Shown: positions 1 to 8,488, numbered from the stretch's first letter. The stretch: DNA of 12,840 bases from CAYLLT01 sp964548565 (GCA_964548565.1 CAZJTF010000200.1:1-12840), one strand, 5' to 3'. Notes: generated from the letters alone by a model not told the origin. Numbers and translations: made by a program.

Positions 1-139
1 GCGCGCCTGCCGGCGCAAGCGGGCGCCGAGCGAACCCACCACGCTCGCGCTCTACGTCGCCCGACGCATTAACCGCTACCGCGGACTCCGGGTCGCTTTT
101 CGGTTGTGCAACGTTGCGAGCGCGGCCGGATCAGGACGA

Positions 140-148
140 TGGTACAAT
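140..148 (+). promoter_or_regulatory. Extended -10 promoter for the lone prepilin gene
   Basis: The sequence reads TG-G-TACAAT, an extended -10 element with five of six bases matching the sigma-70 consensus TATAAT. No -35 box lies at the normal 16-18 bp distance (TTGCGA at 114-119 is 23 bp away), which is what an extended -10 promoter tolerates. Transcription would begin near 155, giving a leader of about 40 nt before the ATG at 194. It argues against starting the gene at the upstream TTG at 104. Seen in sequence; use in vivo is inferred. Confidence 0.5.
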
Positions 149-181
149 CATGCTCAGTCAGCTCTGCAGTGCGTTTCGAAC

Positions 182-187
182 GGAGTG
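182..187 (+). promoter_or_regulatory. Ribosome binding site that sets the start at 194
   Basis: GGAGTG lies six bases before the ATG at 194 and complements the anti-Shine-Dalgarno end of 16S rRNA. Combined with the promoter at 140-148 it favours 194 over the in-frame TTG at 104. Confidence 0.5.
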
Positions 188-193
188 CATCCC

Positions 194-1177
194 ATGCAAC
201 CGCTGCAGTACCGAGCCGGATTCGGAATTCCACCTCGCCGGCATGGCTGGCAACCTCCTGTGACGCGCGCACCGCATGGGGGGCCCGACCACCCCGCACG
301 AGGCGCCTTCACACTGATCGAGGTCCTCGTTGTCGTTGCGATCCTGGCTCTGCTGGTCGCGATCCTGCTGCCGAGTCTGCAACGGGCCCGCACGCAGGCC
401 AAAATCGGCACCGACCGTGCGAACATGAAGCAGATCTCGACCGCCATTGGCATCTACATGGCCGAGAACAACGCCAGCATGCCCATCATGTACAACTACT
501 GGGCCATCACCGGCAGCCCGTACAACATGCCTGCCCGGGCCTGCATGCTGTCGGTGGCCCTGCGGAACTACAACCAGAAGCTGAAGCGACTCAGGGAGAT
601 CGACGGCGGCAGGTTCAATCCCGAGGCGTCCTGGACCTGGGCGATTGTCGATGACTACGAGAATCGCATCATGCCACCGCTGTACGCGTGCCCCTTCGAG
701 CGCGGGCACGGCAACGGCGTGGAACTGGTATCCCAGGACGCGAAGTTCTACTATTGGGAGTGGCGCGGGTGGTTTGAGAGTTACCACGTCTGGCTCTGGG
801 AGGACATCGTCCGCGGGAAGCCCCCAGCACCGCCCTGGCCGGGGCCGCCCGGCGGCATCAACGGCGTCCCACAGCACTCGGTCCTCAGCTGGCACCAGGG
901 CCGCGCCCACAGCGACCTGCTGAAGGAAGAGACGAAGCGGTGGCGTCATCGCCAGTGGAAGCAGGGCGACCTGCACCAGGCCAGGAGTGGCAGTCTGTCG
1001 GATGTGACCGTCGTCTATTGCTCACAGGGCGAGCACATGCAGTGGGCGCCCCGGAGTAATCTCGTCGGCCGGTTCAACGTGGGGAGCCACCGCACGGCAC
1101 GCGGCGGCGGCACCCTGGCGATCTTCGGCGACATGCATGTCGAGTGGGTCCTCGGAACCCGCATCGGCTGGCCGTAA
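194..1177 (+). CDS. Prepilin-type N-terminal cleavage/methylation domain protein (pilin-like, planctomycete type)
   Basis: A 327-residue pilin-like protein. After a basic 37-residue leader comes AFTLIEVLVVVAILALL (residues 38-54), the class III (PilD) prepilin motif: a hydrophobic helix that anchors the subunit in the inner membrane and then packs the fibre core. The site is unusual: cleavage after Gly37 would put the conserved Glu43 at +6, whereas cleavage after Ala38 puts it at the normal +5. The globular part has an aromatic-rich stretch (residues 186-203, many Trp and Tyr), a Pro-rich loop (210-221) and a Cys-Pro-Phe motif near 166. The C-terminus (GGGTLAIFGDMHVEWV) resembles the H-X9-DG tail of planctomycete pilin-like proteins, but the spacing is longer (His299 to Asp313) and the Asp is followed by Met, not Gly. 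It stands alone, convergent with the ankyrin gene. The family call is firm; its fibre and function are unknown. Confidence 0.85.
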   Translation: MQPLQYRAGFGIPPRRHGWQPPVTRAPHGGPDHPARGAFTLIEVLVVVAILALLVAILLPSLQRARTQAKIGTDRANMKQISTAIGIYMAENNASMPIMYNYWAITGSPYNMPARACMLSVALRNYNQKLKRLREIDGGRFNPEASWTWAIVDDYENRIMPPLYACPFERGHGNGVELVSQDAKFYYWEWRGWFESYHVWLWEDIVRGKPPAPPWPGPPGGINGVPQHSVLSWHQGRAHSDLLKEETKRWRHRQWKQGDLHQARSGSLSDVTVVYCSQGEHMQWAPRSNLVGRFNVGSHRTARGGGTLAIFGDMHVEWVLGTRIGWP

Positions 1178-1209
1178 CACCTGCCGACTCGAATCACCTC
1201 AACGACAAA

Positions 1210-1226
1210 CCGGCCTCGCCTGCCGG
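1210..1226. terminator. Possible weak hairpin between convergent genes
   Basis: CCGGC (1210-1214) and GCCGG (1222-1226) can form a 5-bp stem with a 7-base loop. It is followed at 1228-1242 by CAGCAGA-A-TCTGCTG, a second inverted repeat. Neither has a T-tract on either strand, so this is at best a weak bidirectional terminator in the 79-bp gap between two convergent genes. Confidence 0.25.
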
Positions 1227-1256
1227 AACAGCAGAATCTGCTGCCTCTGCTGAGTC

Positions 1257-3020
1257 CTACGACGGCGAAGTCGACACGCGACCGGCCGGCGGGGGCTTAC
1301 GCTCTCCTTTCGTCACAGGTTGAAGGATCGCCGCGACAGCGGGATGCTTTCGGTCAATCGCAAGGTCGAGGGGCCGCTGATTCCGGTCGTCTTCTGCCTG
1401 TGGATCCGCTCGATGCTCCAGCAGAACCTTGACACAGCCGGCACTGCCGTACTCGGCAGCGACATGGAGCGGCGTTTCCCCGCTCATCGCGCGGGCGTTC
1501 GGCTCGACGTCCGGTCGTTCCAGCAGGAACGCCACCGTTTCGACATGGCCGCCGCGGGCCGCGAGGTGCAGGGGTGTGTGGCGGCTTCGGAGGGGTGTGG
1601 AGGGCGACGTCCCCCGCTGAGCCAGCAGCAGTTTGAGCACCTCGGTGTGTCCAAAACGTGCGGCGACGTGGATCGCCGTCCATCCGTCCGTATCAGGGGT
1701 GACGGGAGACGCCCCTGCCTTCAGCAGACGTTCGACCACGGGCATGAGACCGGCGCTTGCGGCGTAGAACAGCGGCGTGCGGGCACTTGCTGCCTTCACG
1801 TGGATGTCGGCCTTGTTGTCGATGAGCAGCAGAGCCGCCTCCGCGCGCCTGTTCACGCAGGCCACGATCAGCGGTGTGGAACCACTGGTGGTCCGCGCGT
1901 TGACGTCCTCACCCTGTCGCAGGAGCTCCTTCAGCGCTTCGAGATTCCCGCTGCGGGCGGCGCGATGCAGTGCGTCGCCGAGAGGGTAAGGCCCGAATTC
2001 AAACGCCCAGTCGTGCCACTGGCGGTAGATCTGTTCGTTCCGCCAGGTCCCGGGATTGACGCGTCCCTCCTGCCAGCTTCCAAGCTGGTCAAAGTACTCC
2101 TTGGCGACCGCCCGATCCTTCATGAGGCAGGCAAGCCAGGCAAACCTGTTCAAATTGATCAGTGATCCGGGGTAACGCTTCTCGATGTCTCGCATCCCCT
2201 TCTGGATGCGGTTCCACGAGAAATCGTGGACCGTCGAGAACTGCTCACCCTCCATGCCGGAAACGAAGGATGCGATGTGCGCGTACATGGCTTCGCCTTC
2301 GCTGCCGCGCGTCCTGTTAACCGTCGCTGCCGCAAAAGCCGCCGCATCTTCGGCGTCGCCGTACCACCTCGGAAGCAGCATGTAAGCCATGGCGCGGTAG
2401 AGGCCCGTATATCCTGGGGATGCCTTCACACCCGCCTCGAAGTCCGCGCGCACTTCATCCAGGTTGCCCGACCCCATCGCGATCCGCAGGCGCATCACGT
2501 AGATCTCCGGGTTATGAGGCGAGAGCTTCGCCGCCTTCTCCGTGTAATCCCGGGCGGTCTGGAGGCGGTCCAGCATCAGGTCGGACTGGTCCTCGCTCGT
2601 GTCGGCGGCGTAACCGGTGCCGCGCAGCTCCCAGGCCCATTCCACGTAGCTGGCCGCCAGGGCAAGGAGCGGATGGGCGGATTGCCGCCGGGCCTGGCGC
2701 CACGCTTTGAGCGACTGCACGTGATTGGCGGTGGGCACCCGGTAACCGCGGACCTTGCCCGCCAATGCATTGTAATAGACCTCCAATTGCCATTCGCCGT
2801 CCCGGAAGCGGGCGCCTTTCAGCAGGTCGTCCCCGAGCTTCTCGAGCTCGGCAAACTCCTTGCGCTGGAGGAGACCCAGGACGCGCTGGGAAAGCATGAT
2901 CTTCTCGTTGGCCTCGAGTCGGTATGGCGTGGATCGCGTCGTCGCCGGGCGGCTGGCCGGACGGGTTGCCGGCCCGGTCGCGGCGAAAACAACGGTGAGG
3001 CAGAGGATCTGGAACGGCAT
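1257..3020 (-). CDS. Exported helical-repeat (DUF4034-like) protein with seven C-terminal ankyrin repeats
   Basis: A 587-residue protein. Residues 1-15 form a short signal peptide, followed by a Pro/Ala/Thr/Arg linker (16-31) of the kind seen after planctomycete signal peptides. Residues about 33-345 are alpha-helical; the run FAELEKLGDDLL...RFRDGEWQLEVYY (56-83) resembles the start of DUF4034, and 150-220 is TPR-like. From about 348 to 567 there are seven ankyrin repeats with typical TPLHxAA and (V)xxLLxxGA patterns (TPLIVAC, TPLFYAA, TAIHVAA, TPLHLAA, TPLHVAA). Ankyrin repeats bind proteins, so a scaffold or binding role outside the cytoplasm is likely; the partner is unknown. The start at 3020 is chosen because AGGAGA precedes it by six bases and it gives a signal peptide. 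The longer reading to 3422 would overlap icd and lacks support. DUF4034 naming is from memory and less sure than the ankyrin call. Confidence 0.85.
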   Translation of the reverse strand: MPFQILCLTVVFAATGPATRPASRPATTRSTPYRLEANEKIMLSQRVLGLLQRKEFAELEKLGDDLLKGARFRDGEWQLEVYYNALAGKVRGYRVPTANHVQSLKAWRQARRQSAHPLLALAASYVEWAWELRGTGYAADTSEDQSDLMLDRLQTARDYTEKAAKLSPHNPEIYVMRLRIAMGSGNLDEVRADFEAGVKASPGYTGLYRAMAYMLLPRWYGDAEDAAAFAAATVNRTRGSEGEAMYAHIASFVSGMEGEQFSTVHDFSWNRIQKGMRDIEKRYPGSLINLNRFAWLACLMKDRAVAKEYFDQLGSWQEGRVNPGTWRNEQIYRQWHDWAFEFGPYPLGDALHRAARSGNLEALKELLRQGEDVNARTTSGSTPLIVACVNRRAEAALLLIDNKADIHVKAASARTPLFYAASAGLMPVVERLLKAGASPVTPDTDGWTAIHVAARFGHTEVLKLLLAQRGTSPSTPLRSRHTPLHLAARGGHVETVAFLLERPDVEPNARAMSGETPLHVAAEYGSAGCVKVLLEHRADPQAEDDRNQRPLDLAIDRKHPAVAAILQPVTKGERKPPPAGRVSTSPS

Positions 3021-3026
3021 TCGGGT

Positions 3027-3032
3027 TCTCCT
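3027..3032 (-). promoter_or_regulatory. Ribosome binding site setting the ankyrin gene start
   Basis: On the - strand AGGAGA lies six bases before the ATG at 3020. It is the best Shine-Dalgarno match upstream of any candidate start and supports the 587-residue reading. Confidence 0.55.
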
Positions 3033-3061
3033 GCTGATGCGCGGCTCCCGACCGCAGGGGT

Positions 3062-3067
3062 AATATA
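3062..3067 (-). promoter_or_regulatory. -10 box for the ankyrin gene
   Basis: The - strand reads TATATT, five of six matches to TATAAT, in an otherwise GC-rich region. No good -35 is seen at 16-18 bp (GGCAGC at 17). Transcription would start near 3055 and give a leader of about 35 nt. This also excludes the upstream extension of the ORF. Confidence 0.4.
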
Positions 3068-3244
3068 CAACTTCAGGTACGCGGCTGCCATAAGCAGGTG
3101 CATCGCAGAGGCACAGGCCCCACCGTTGTGCAGACCCACGGTGTCCGGATGCTCGTGCGACCGTTGTGGAGGGGGCGTTTTCCCCCGGAAGTCGCATCGG
3201 CGTCCGTGCCGCCTGTCGGGCACGCTCCAGCCGGCGACAGGGTC

Positions 3245-3272
3245 TTGCGGGCACGGGGGCGGCTGCTATAGT
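3245..3272 (+). promoter_or_regulatory. Sigma-70-type promoter for icd
   Basis: TTGCGG (3245-3250), a 16-bp spacer and TATAGT (3267-3272) form a sound sigma-70-type promoter. Transcription would begin near 3279, 31 nt before the icd start codon. The inverted repeat CCTGTCG-N16-CGACAGG (3212-3241) ends three bases before the -35 box. Confidence 0.55.
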
Positions 3273-3309
3273 TCGGGCAGTTCGCCGGAATTTCATCAAG
3301 AGGTGAGTC

Positions 3310-4629
<1,320 letters not shown>

Positions 4630-4640
4630 CGCCGTCGGTC

Positions 4641-6578
4641 TCAGGCGGGTGCGGGGACGCTGCCCGGCGCTGTTGCGGGCGGCAGGCGTCTGCGCTGGGC
4701 ATTGAAGCGGTCCTCCCACGCGGCGCCGAGCTGGCCCGCAGCGTTTTCGCTGAGGCGGTCGAGGAAGGTGCGGGCGGCCGGGGGATCAGACTTCACCAGA
4801 GCTTCCACGTGCTTCAACAGCTTTTCGAGGATCGTCGTCCGGACCTGGCCGGCCGGGAGAGACACCGCGAGGATCCGCGCCTTCTCCGGTGCGCCCGCCT
4901 GCAGGTTGGCGTCGGCCAGCTTCAGGGCCAGGCGGTTGCGATTGCGGTCCGGATCCGGATTCACGGTTTCCATTGCTCGCGCGAGCACGGCGGACGCGTC
5001 GGCGGGGCGGCTGGCCGCCACCAGCGCGTCGCCCAGCTGCTCACGGATGGCGGTGAGCTGGACGGGGTCGGACTTCGAGCTGCTGACCTTCTTCTCGAGG
5101 GCCGTGAGCAGGTCGATCCGTCGTTCCGGCGCGCCCGGCTCCTGTGTATTCCACGTCTGCAGCACGTTCTTCTGCTCGGGGGCAGGCAGGTTGGTGAAGA
5201 TGGCCTGGTAGGCCTCCCACGCGCGGTTCTGAACAGTGGTGGAAGGCTCCGCTGCGGGATCCAGGCGTTCGCGCAGCACGCGAAGATGCTGCGAATCCCC
5301 GCCCAGGCGCCCGATCGCTTCGGCCGCGGCCGCGCGGACGCCGGCATCGGGGTCTGACACCAGACGCTCGATGACCAGCGGGAGCTTCGTCCGGTCGGCG
5401 GCGTGCCCGAGCCCGCTCACGGCAGCCTGTCGAACGGCGGCGACGGGTTCGTCCGGCGCGGCATATCGGGTCAGCGCCGGGAGGAACCGCGGGTCGGCAA
5501 TCTGGGCCATCGCGTCGACGATTCGCTCCCGCAGCTTGGCATCGGGTATCGGGCGGGAGGCGCGATCGGCGAGCGCCTGCACTGCGGCGGCCGCGGTTTC
5601 GGAGGAAGGACCCGGGCGAGGCTCACCCAGGCGCCCCAGGGCGGTGGCCGCCTCGGCCGCCACCGTTTCCGCGGGGTCGTCGAGGCCCCGGATGACGGTG
5701 CTGGTCGAGGCAGGGTCGCCGAGCAGCCCGAGTGCACTGTAGATGGCCTCGCGAACGGCGGTCGACTGATCCTGGTCGAGCATGCGCTGGATTCGCGCCG
5801 CGTCCTCGCGAAGGCCACGATCCCGCAGCACGAGCACGGCTTTCTGCCGGATGACATCCTCCGGATCGTTGAGCATGAGCCGGATCTGATCGAGGACGGC
5901 GGGATCGGGCGTGGTGCCCTTGCGAAGACCCTGGTGGACAATGTCGAGCGCGGTCAGACGCTCCACGGCGGCGAGGGGCTGCTTGAGCCACAGCAGGAGC
6001 AGGGCGGGGCGGTCGGCCTCGGGCGTTCGCTCATAAAACGCCTTCATGAGCGCGCTGTGACTGTCGAGCAGGAACGCGATCTCCTGCTTCTGGTTGTAGT
6101 CCCGAAGTCGAGCGACCACTTCGGGATCCCGATACGCGGCGAGGGCCGAGGCCGCCGCCTTCCGAAGAACCGCGTCCGTGCCGTCGAGGAGCGCGAGCAA
6201 CGGCTGCATGAACTGTGGTTCCTTGAGCCGGAGCTCGGCGATGGCTTCGCACAGCGCCAGTTTCACCGGTTCGTTGTTACGACTCTGCAGCAGATCGGCC
6301 ACTGCACGGGGCGTACCGGGCGGGCTCTCCGAGAGCAACCGGCGGGCTGCCTCGCGACGGGAGGCGGCGTCCGGTCGGCCGGCGATGTCGGTGACGATCG
6401 AAAGATGGGAGGCCGTTCTGGGCGGTTCGTTTGCTGTCGCGGCGCGCGCGGCCGGCTGGGCTGTGGCCTGCGGGATGACCAGGCCCGGGAGGGCGGCGAG
6501 GAGGCACACCAGCAGACGCAGCGGAAACCGCTGTGCCGACAGAATCTCCTGATTCGGCTTGTTTCTTCGCCGTCCCAT
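4641..6578 (-). CDS. Exported HEAT-repeat protein
   Basis: A 645-residue protein with a basic n-region and hydrophobic core (residues 17-35) ending near ATAQPAA, so a signal peptide cut near residue 40 is likely. Residues about 60-430 are a chain of HEAT / PBS-lyase-like alpha-helical repeats with the pattern DP..VR..A..ALG.LGD: for example DPEDVIRQKAVLVLRDRG (238-255), STAVREAIYSALGLLGDPA (272-290), AVRQAAVSGLGHAAD (381-395) and DPDAGVRAAAAEAIGRLG (409-426). Residues 510-585 look TPR-like, and the tail is Pro/Ala-rich. No catalytic motif is visible; such solenoids bind proteins. The start at 6578 gives the signal peptide; its ribosome site is weak (GGTGA three bases before ATG). The longer reading to 6797 has a low-complexity leader and is rejected. 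It converges with icd and diverges from the pseudopilin operon. Function unknown. Confidence 0.8.
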   Translation of the reverse strand: MGRRRNKPNQEILSAQRFPLRLLVCLLAALPGLVIPQATAQPAARAATANEPPRTASHLSIVTDIAGRPDAASRREAARRLLSESPPGTPRAVADLLQSRNNEPVKLALCEAIAELRLKEPQFMQPLLALLDGTDAVLRKAAASALAAYRDPEVVARLRDYNQKQEIAFLLDSHSALMKAFYERTPEADRPALLLLWLKQPLAAVERLTALDIVHQGLRKGTTPDPAVLDQIRLMLNDPEDVIRQKAVLVLRDRGLREDAARIQRMLDQDQSTAVREAIYSALGLLGDPASTSTVIRGLDDPAETVAAEAATALGRLGEPRPGPSSETAAAAVQALADRASRPIPDAKLRERIVDAMAQIADPRFLPALTRYAAPDEPVAAVRQAAVSGLGHAADRTKLPLVIERLVSDPDAGVRAAAAEAIGRLGGDSQHLRVLRERLDPAAEPSTTVQNRAWEAYQAIFTNLPAPEQKNVLQTWNTQEPGAPERRIDLLTALEKKVSSSKSDPVQLTAIREQLGDALVAASRPADASAVLARAMETVNPDPDRNRNRLALKLADANLQAGAPEKARILAVSLPAGQVRTTILEKLLKHVEALVKSDPPAARTFLDRLSENAAGQLGAAWEDRFNAQRRRLPPATAPGSVPAPA

Positions 6579-6854
6579 TTTCACCGTTCTGGATAGCAAC
6601 CAGCATGCCCCGGAGGATCTGCACGCACTGAAACAGCTTCTACCGGCGCCGGAGACAAACTGCAAGCGCGCCGATCCTTTTTCTCCTGCCCCCTCGGGCT
6701 TTCTACGTTCGGGCCCGGCCGAGGTTCCGATCTCCACGCGCTGCTCCAACCTGTTATCACGCGGGCGCTCCGTCGCTCTGCGCGAACCACAGAGCATGGG
6801 GGTTATCGGGCGGCGGCTTTCAAGCGCGGGGCGGGTCTAGCCGATGCCTGCGAG
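6579..6854. other. Divergent gap between the HEAT gene and the pseudopilin operon
   Basis: These 276 bp hold no convincing gene. A moderate - strand promoter is described at 6637-6665. For the + strand operon I found no good -35/-10 pair. GCTCTG/CAGAGC (6775-6780, 6790-6795) can form a 6-bp stem with a 9-base loop. A tiny reading frame of four codons (6844-6858) ends by overlapping the GTG at 6855. Confidence 0.4.
6637..6665 (-). promoter_or_regulatory. Possible promoter for the HEAT gene with a palindrome in its spacer
   Basis: On the - strand TTGCAG (6660-6665), a 17-bp spacer and TAGAAG (6637-6642) form a moderate sigma-70 match, giving a leader of about 50 nt. The spacer contains the perfect 10-bp palindrome CCGGCGCCGG (6643-6652), an operator-like position. 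GC-rich palindromes arise easily by chance here. Confidence 0.3.
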
Positions 6855-7949
6855 GTGAAGGAGTACAAACGACAGGATCGATTGCGCGCGCCGGTCCCGC
6901 TCCGGAGAGCGATGACGCTGGTTGAGCTGGTGCTGGCTGTTGCGCTGGCGGGCGGGGCGACGCTGATCATCGGGAACGTCGTGCGGCAGATGACGACCGG
7001 GGCGGCCACGCTGGAGAAGCGATCCGGGCGGAAGACGGAGGCGGCGCTGGCCGTGCTGCGCATGCGCTCGGAGCTCAAGGAGGCGGTGGCGATTACGTCG
7101 ACCGCTTCGAGCACCATCAGCTTCGCGCATCCGGACCTGACGGGGGACGGCGCTCTCGACGTGGTGACCTACGCGTGGGACGGGACGTCCGGCTCGTCGC
7201 TCACGCGCAAAGTGAATGACGGTTCTGCCGAGCCGCTTCTGACGGACTGTGTGAGCCTGCAGATCGGCACCCTGGGGCGCGCCACGACGGGCGATGAACT
7301 GCTCGCGGGCCACTACGTGTATGGCCCGGGTGTGACGGTGTCGCCGCAGACGTTCTCGGTCAGTGATTCCAACTGGGCGGTCGAGTTGTTCAGCGTCTCC
7401 AGGAGCGGTGCCACAACGGCCCGCGTGACGCGGGCGCGGGTTTTCGTGGTTCCGGGAACGGCGGGGATCATCACGGCCGAACTGCGGAGCGTTGTTCTGT
7501 GGTCACCCTCGAGCACCGTGCTCGAGTCCTCGAGCCGAGCCGTCTCGCACCTCCCGGCGACGGGCGGCTGGTGCGAGTTCGTGTTTCCGGGCGCGACGGA
7601 CCTCTCGACGGGCGGAACGTACGCGCTGGTGATCCGGGGCGATTCGAGTAACTCGGTCGGGTCGATCCAGTACGACTATGTGACGAGCGGCACCCCGCCA
7701 ATGAACAACGACTACTTCCGGTACACAACCAGCGGGGGATCTCTATGGGTCCCGACATTCAACCTGTCGTTGCGGGACATGCGTTACTTCCTGTACGGGC
7801 GGTACTACAGCTCGACGGGGACGGCGCTCACGCCAGCGGCTACACCGGTCCGGCTCGTGCCGATCCGCATCGTTGCAGGGCCGCAGGAACTCGCGATTCG
7901 GCTCGATGCCGCGGTCGATTGCGTCAATTTCCCGGAGGTCGCGCAATGA
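6855..7949 (+). CDS. Minor pseudopilin, GspJ/PilW-like, with an inserted beta-rich module
   Basis: A 364-residue prepilin-type protein, first of a four-gene operon. Leader residues 1-19 are basic; the site is Ala19 then MTLVE, with Ala rather than Gly at -1 and the conserved Glu24 at +5, followed by a hydrophobic helix to about 40. Residues 41-137 fit GspJ/PilW, with DLTGDGALD (94-102) as a calcium-loop-like turn before VVTYAWDG. GspJ proteins are usually about 200 residues; here about 180 extra residues (roughly 140-320) lie before the C-terminal strand VRLVPIRIVAGPQE. The extra part, notably GGWCEFVFPGATDLSTGGTYAL (237-258), resembles the jelly-roll of choice-of-anchor domains. The start is GTG at 6855; a TTG at 6882 with AGGA four bases before it would also leave a usable leader. 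The stop overlaps the next gene by 4 nt. Family call strong; module identity moderate. Confidence 0.8.
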   Translation: MKEYKRQDRLRAPVPLRRAMTLVELVLAVALAGGATLIIGNVVRQMTTGAATLEKRSGRKTEAALAVLRMRSELKEAVAITSTASSTISFAHPDLTGDGALDVVTYAWDGTSGSSLTRKVNDGSAEPLLTDCVSLQIGTLGRATTGDELLAGHYVYGPGVTVSPQTFSVSDSNWAVELFSVSRSGATTARVTRARVFVVPGTAGIITAELRSVVLWSPSSTVLESSSRAVSHLPATGGWCEFVFPGATDLSTGGTYALVIRGDSSNSVGSIQYDYVTSGTPPMNNDYFRYTTSGGSLWVPTFNLSLRDMRYFLYGRYYSSTGTALTPAATPVRLVPIRIVAGPQELAIRLDAAVDCVNFPEVAQ

Positions 7950-8488
7950 GCCGACCAGGCGGACGTGCGGTACGAAACCGGCAACGCGCACTCACGTATG
8001 TCGAGGTGCTGATCAGTCTCGTCGTTCTCGCGACGGCGGTCGCGGCGAGCGTCGGGGCGTACGGGAGTTTTGCAGGCGGATCTCGGGCCTGGGGAGAGCG
8101 GTCAACGGCCGCCGAACTCGCGAACCGTCTGATGTCGCAGGTCTTTACGCTGCCGTACGCCGATCCGTCCGTCAGCGATCCGTGTGCGATGCACACCATC
8201 GGCGTCGACAGTGGCGAGAGCGCGGCCAACCGTACGACCTTCGACGATCTCGACGACTTCAACGGCTGGAACGTGACGCCGCCGCGCGACACGGCCAACG
8301 CGGAGCAGGCCGAGTACACGGGTTACCGAGAGCAGGTGACGGTGGCGTTCGACACGAGTCTGGCGACGGCGACTGGTACGTCGATCTCGGCGTGGGGCGC
8401 CAAGTCGATCCGGGTCACGGTGTACAAGGACGATCGCGCACTGGCGGAGCTGGTCACGATCAGGACGTGCCACGATGCGAACCGCTGA
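7946..8488 (+). CDS. Minor pseudopilin, GspI/PilV-like
   Basis: A 180-residue prepilin-type protein. The leader is 15 residues; the site is Ala15 then LTYVE, with Glu20 at +5 and Ala instead of Gly at -1, followed by a hydrophobic helix (16-36). The central run FDDLDDFNGWNVTPPRDTA matches a segment common in planctomycete PilV-like proteins, and the last part (YREQVTVAFD...SIRVTVYKDD) is the beta-sheet typical of this family. In type II secretion GspI nucleates the I-J-K tip complex. GGAGG (7934-7938) sits seven bases before the ATG, which overlaps the previous stop in ATGA, so the two genes are probably translated together. The length is normal for the family. PilV and GspI cannot be told apart without the rest of the machine. 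Confidence 0.82.
   Translation: MSRPGGRAVRNRQRALTYVEVLISLVVLATAVAASVGAYGSFAGGSRAWGERSTAAELANRLMSQVFTLPYADPSVSDPCAMHTIGVDSGESAANRTTFDDLDDFNGWNVTPPRDTANAEQAEYTGYREQVTVAFDTSLATATGTSISAWGAKSIRVTVYKDDRALAELVTIRTCHDANR

Larger units (their letters stand above)
3021..3309. other. Divergent control region between the ankyrin gene and icd
   Basis: This 289-bp gap contains no convincing gene on either strand. It holds a - strand promoter near 3062 and a + strand promoter at 3245-3272. Between them are four inverted repeats: CACCGT/ACGGTG (3121-3126, 3138-3143), GGGGG/CCCCC (3171-3175, 3182-3186), CGTGCC/GGCACG (3205-3210, 3219-3224) and CCTGTCG/CGACAGG (3212-3218, 3235-3241). The direct repeat ACCGTTGTG occurs at 3122-3130 and 3160-3168. 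Regulator binding is possible but not shown. Confidence 0.5.

Noticed and set aside
104..193. Longer start (TTG at 104) for the lone pilin-like gene
   Set aside because: The promoter -10 box lies inside this stretch and a good ribosome site precedes the ATG at 194; the extra 30 residues would make an even longer prepilin leader.
5403..6596. 397-codon open frame antisense to the HEAT gene
   Set aside because: Low-complexity Gly/Arg/His composition, no domain, and the HEAT repeats on the other strand are clear.
6579..6797. N-terminal extension of the HEAT gene
   Set aside because: The added 73 residues are Arg/Gly/Ser-rich with no domain, and they bury the signal peptide found just after ATG 6578.
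6844..6858. Four-codon mini-frame ending on the GTG of the J-like gene
   Set aside because: No ribosome site before it, and such tiny frames arise by chance.
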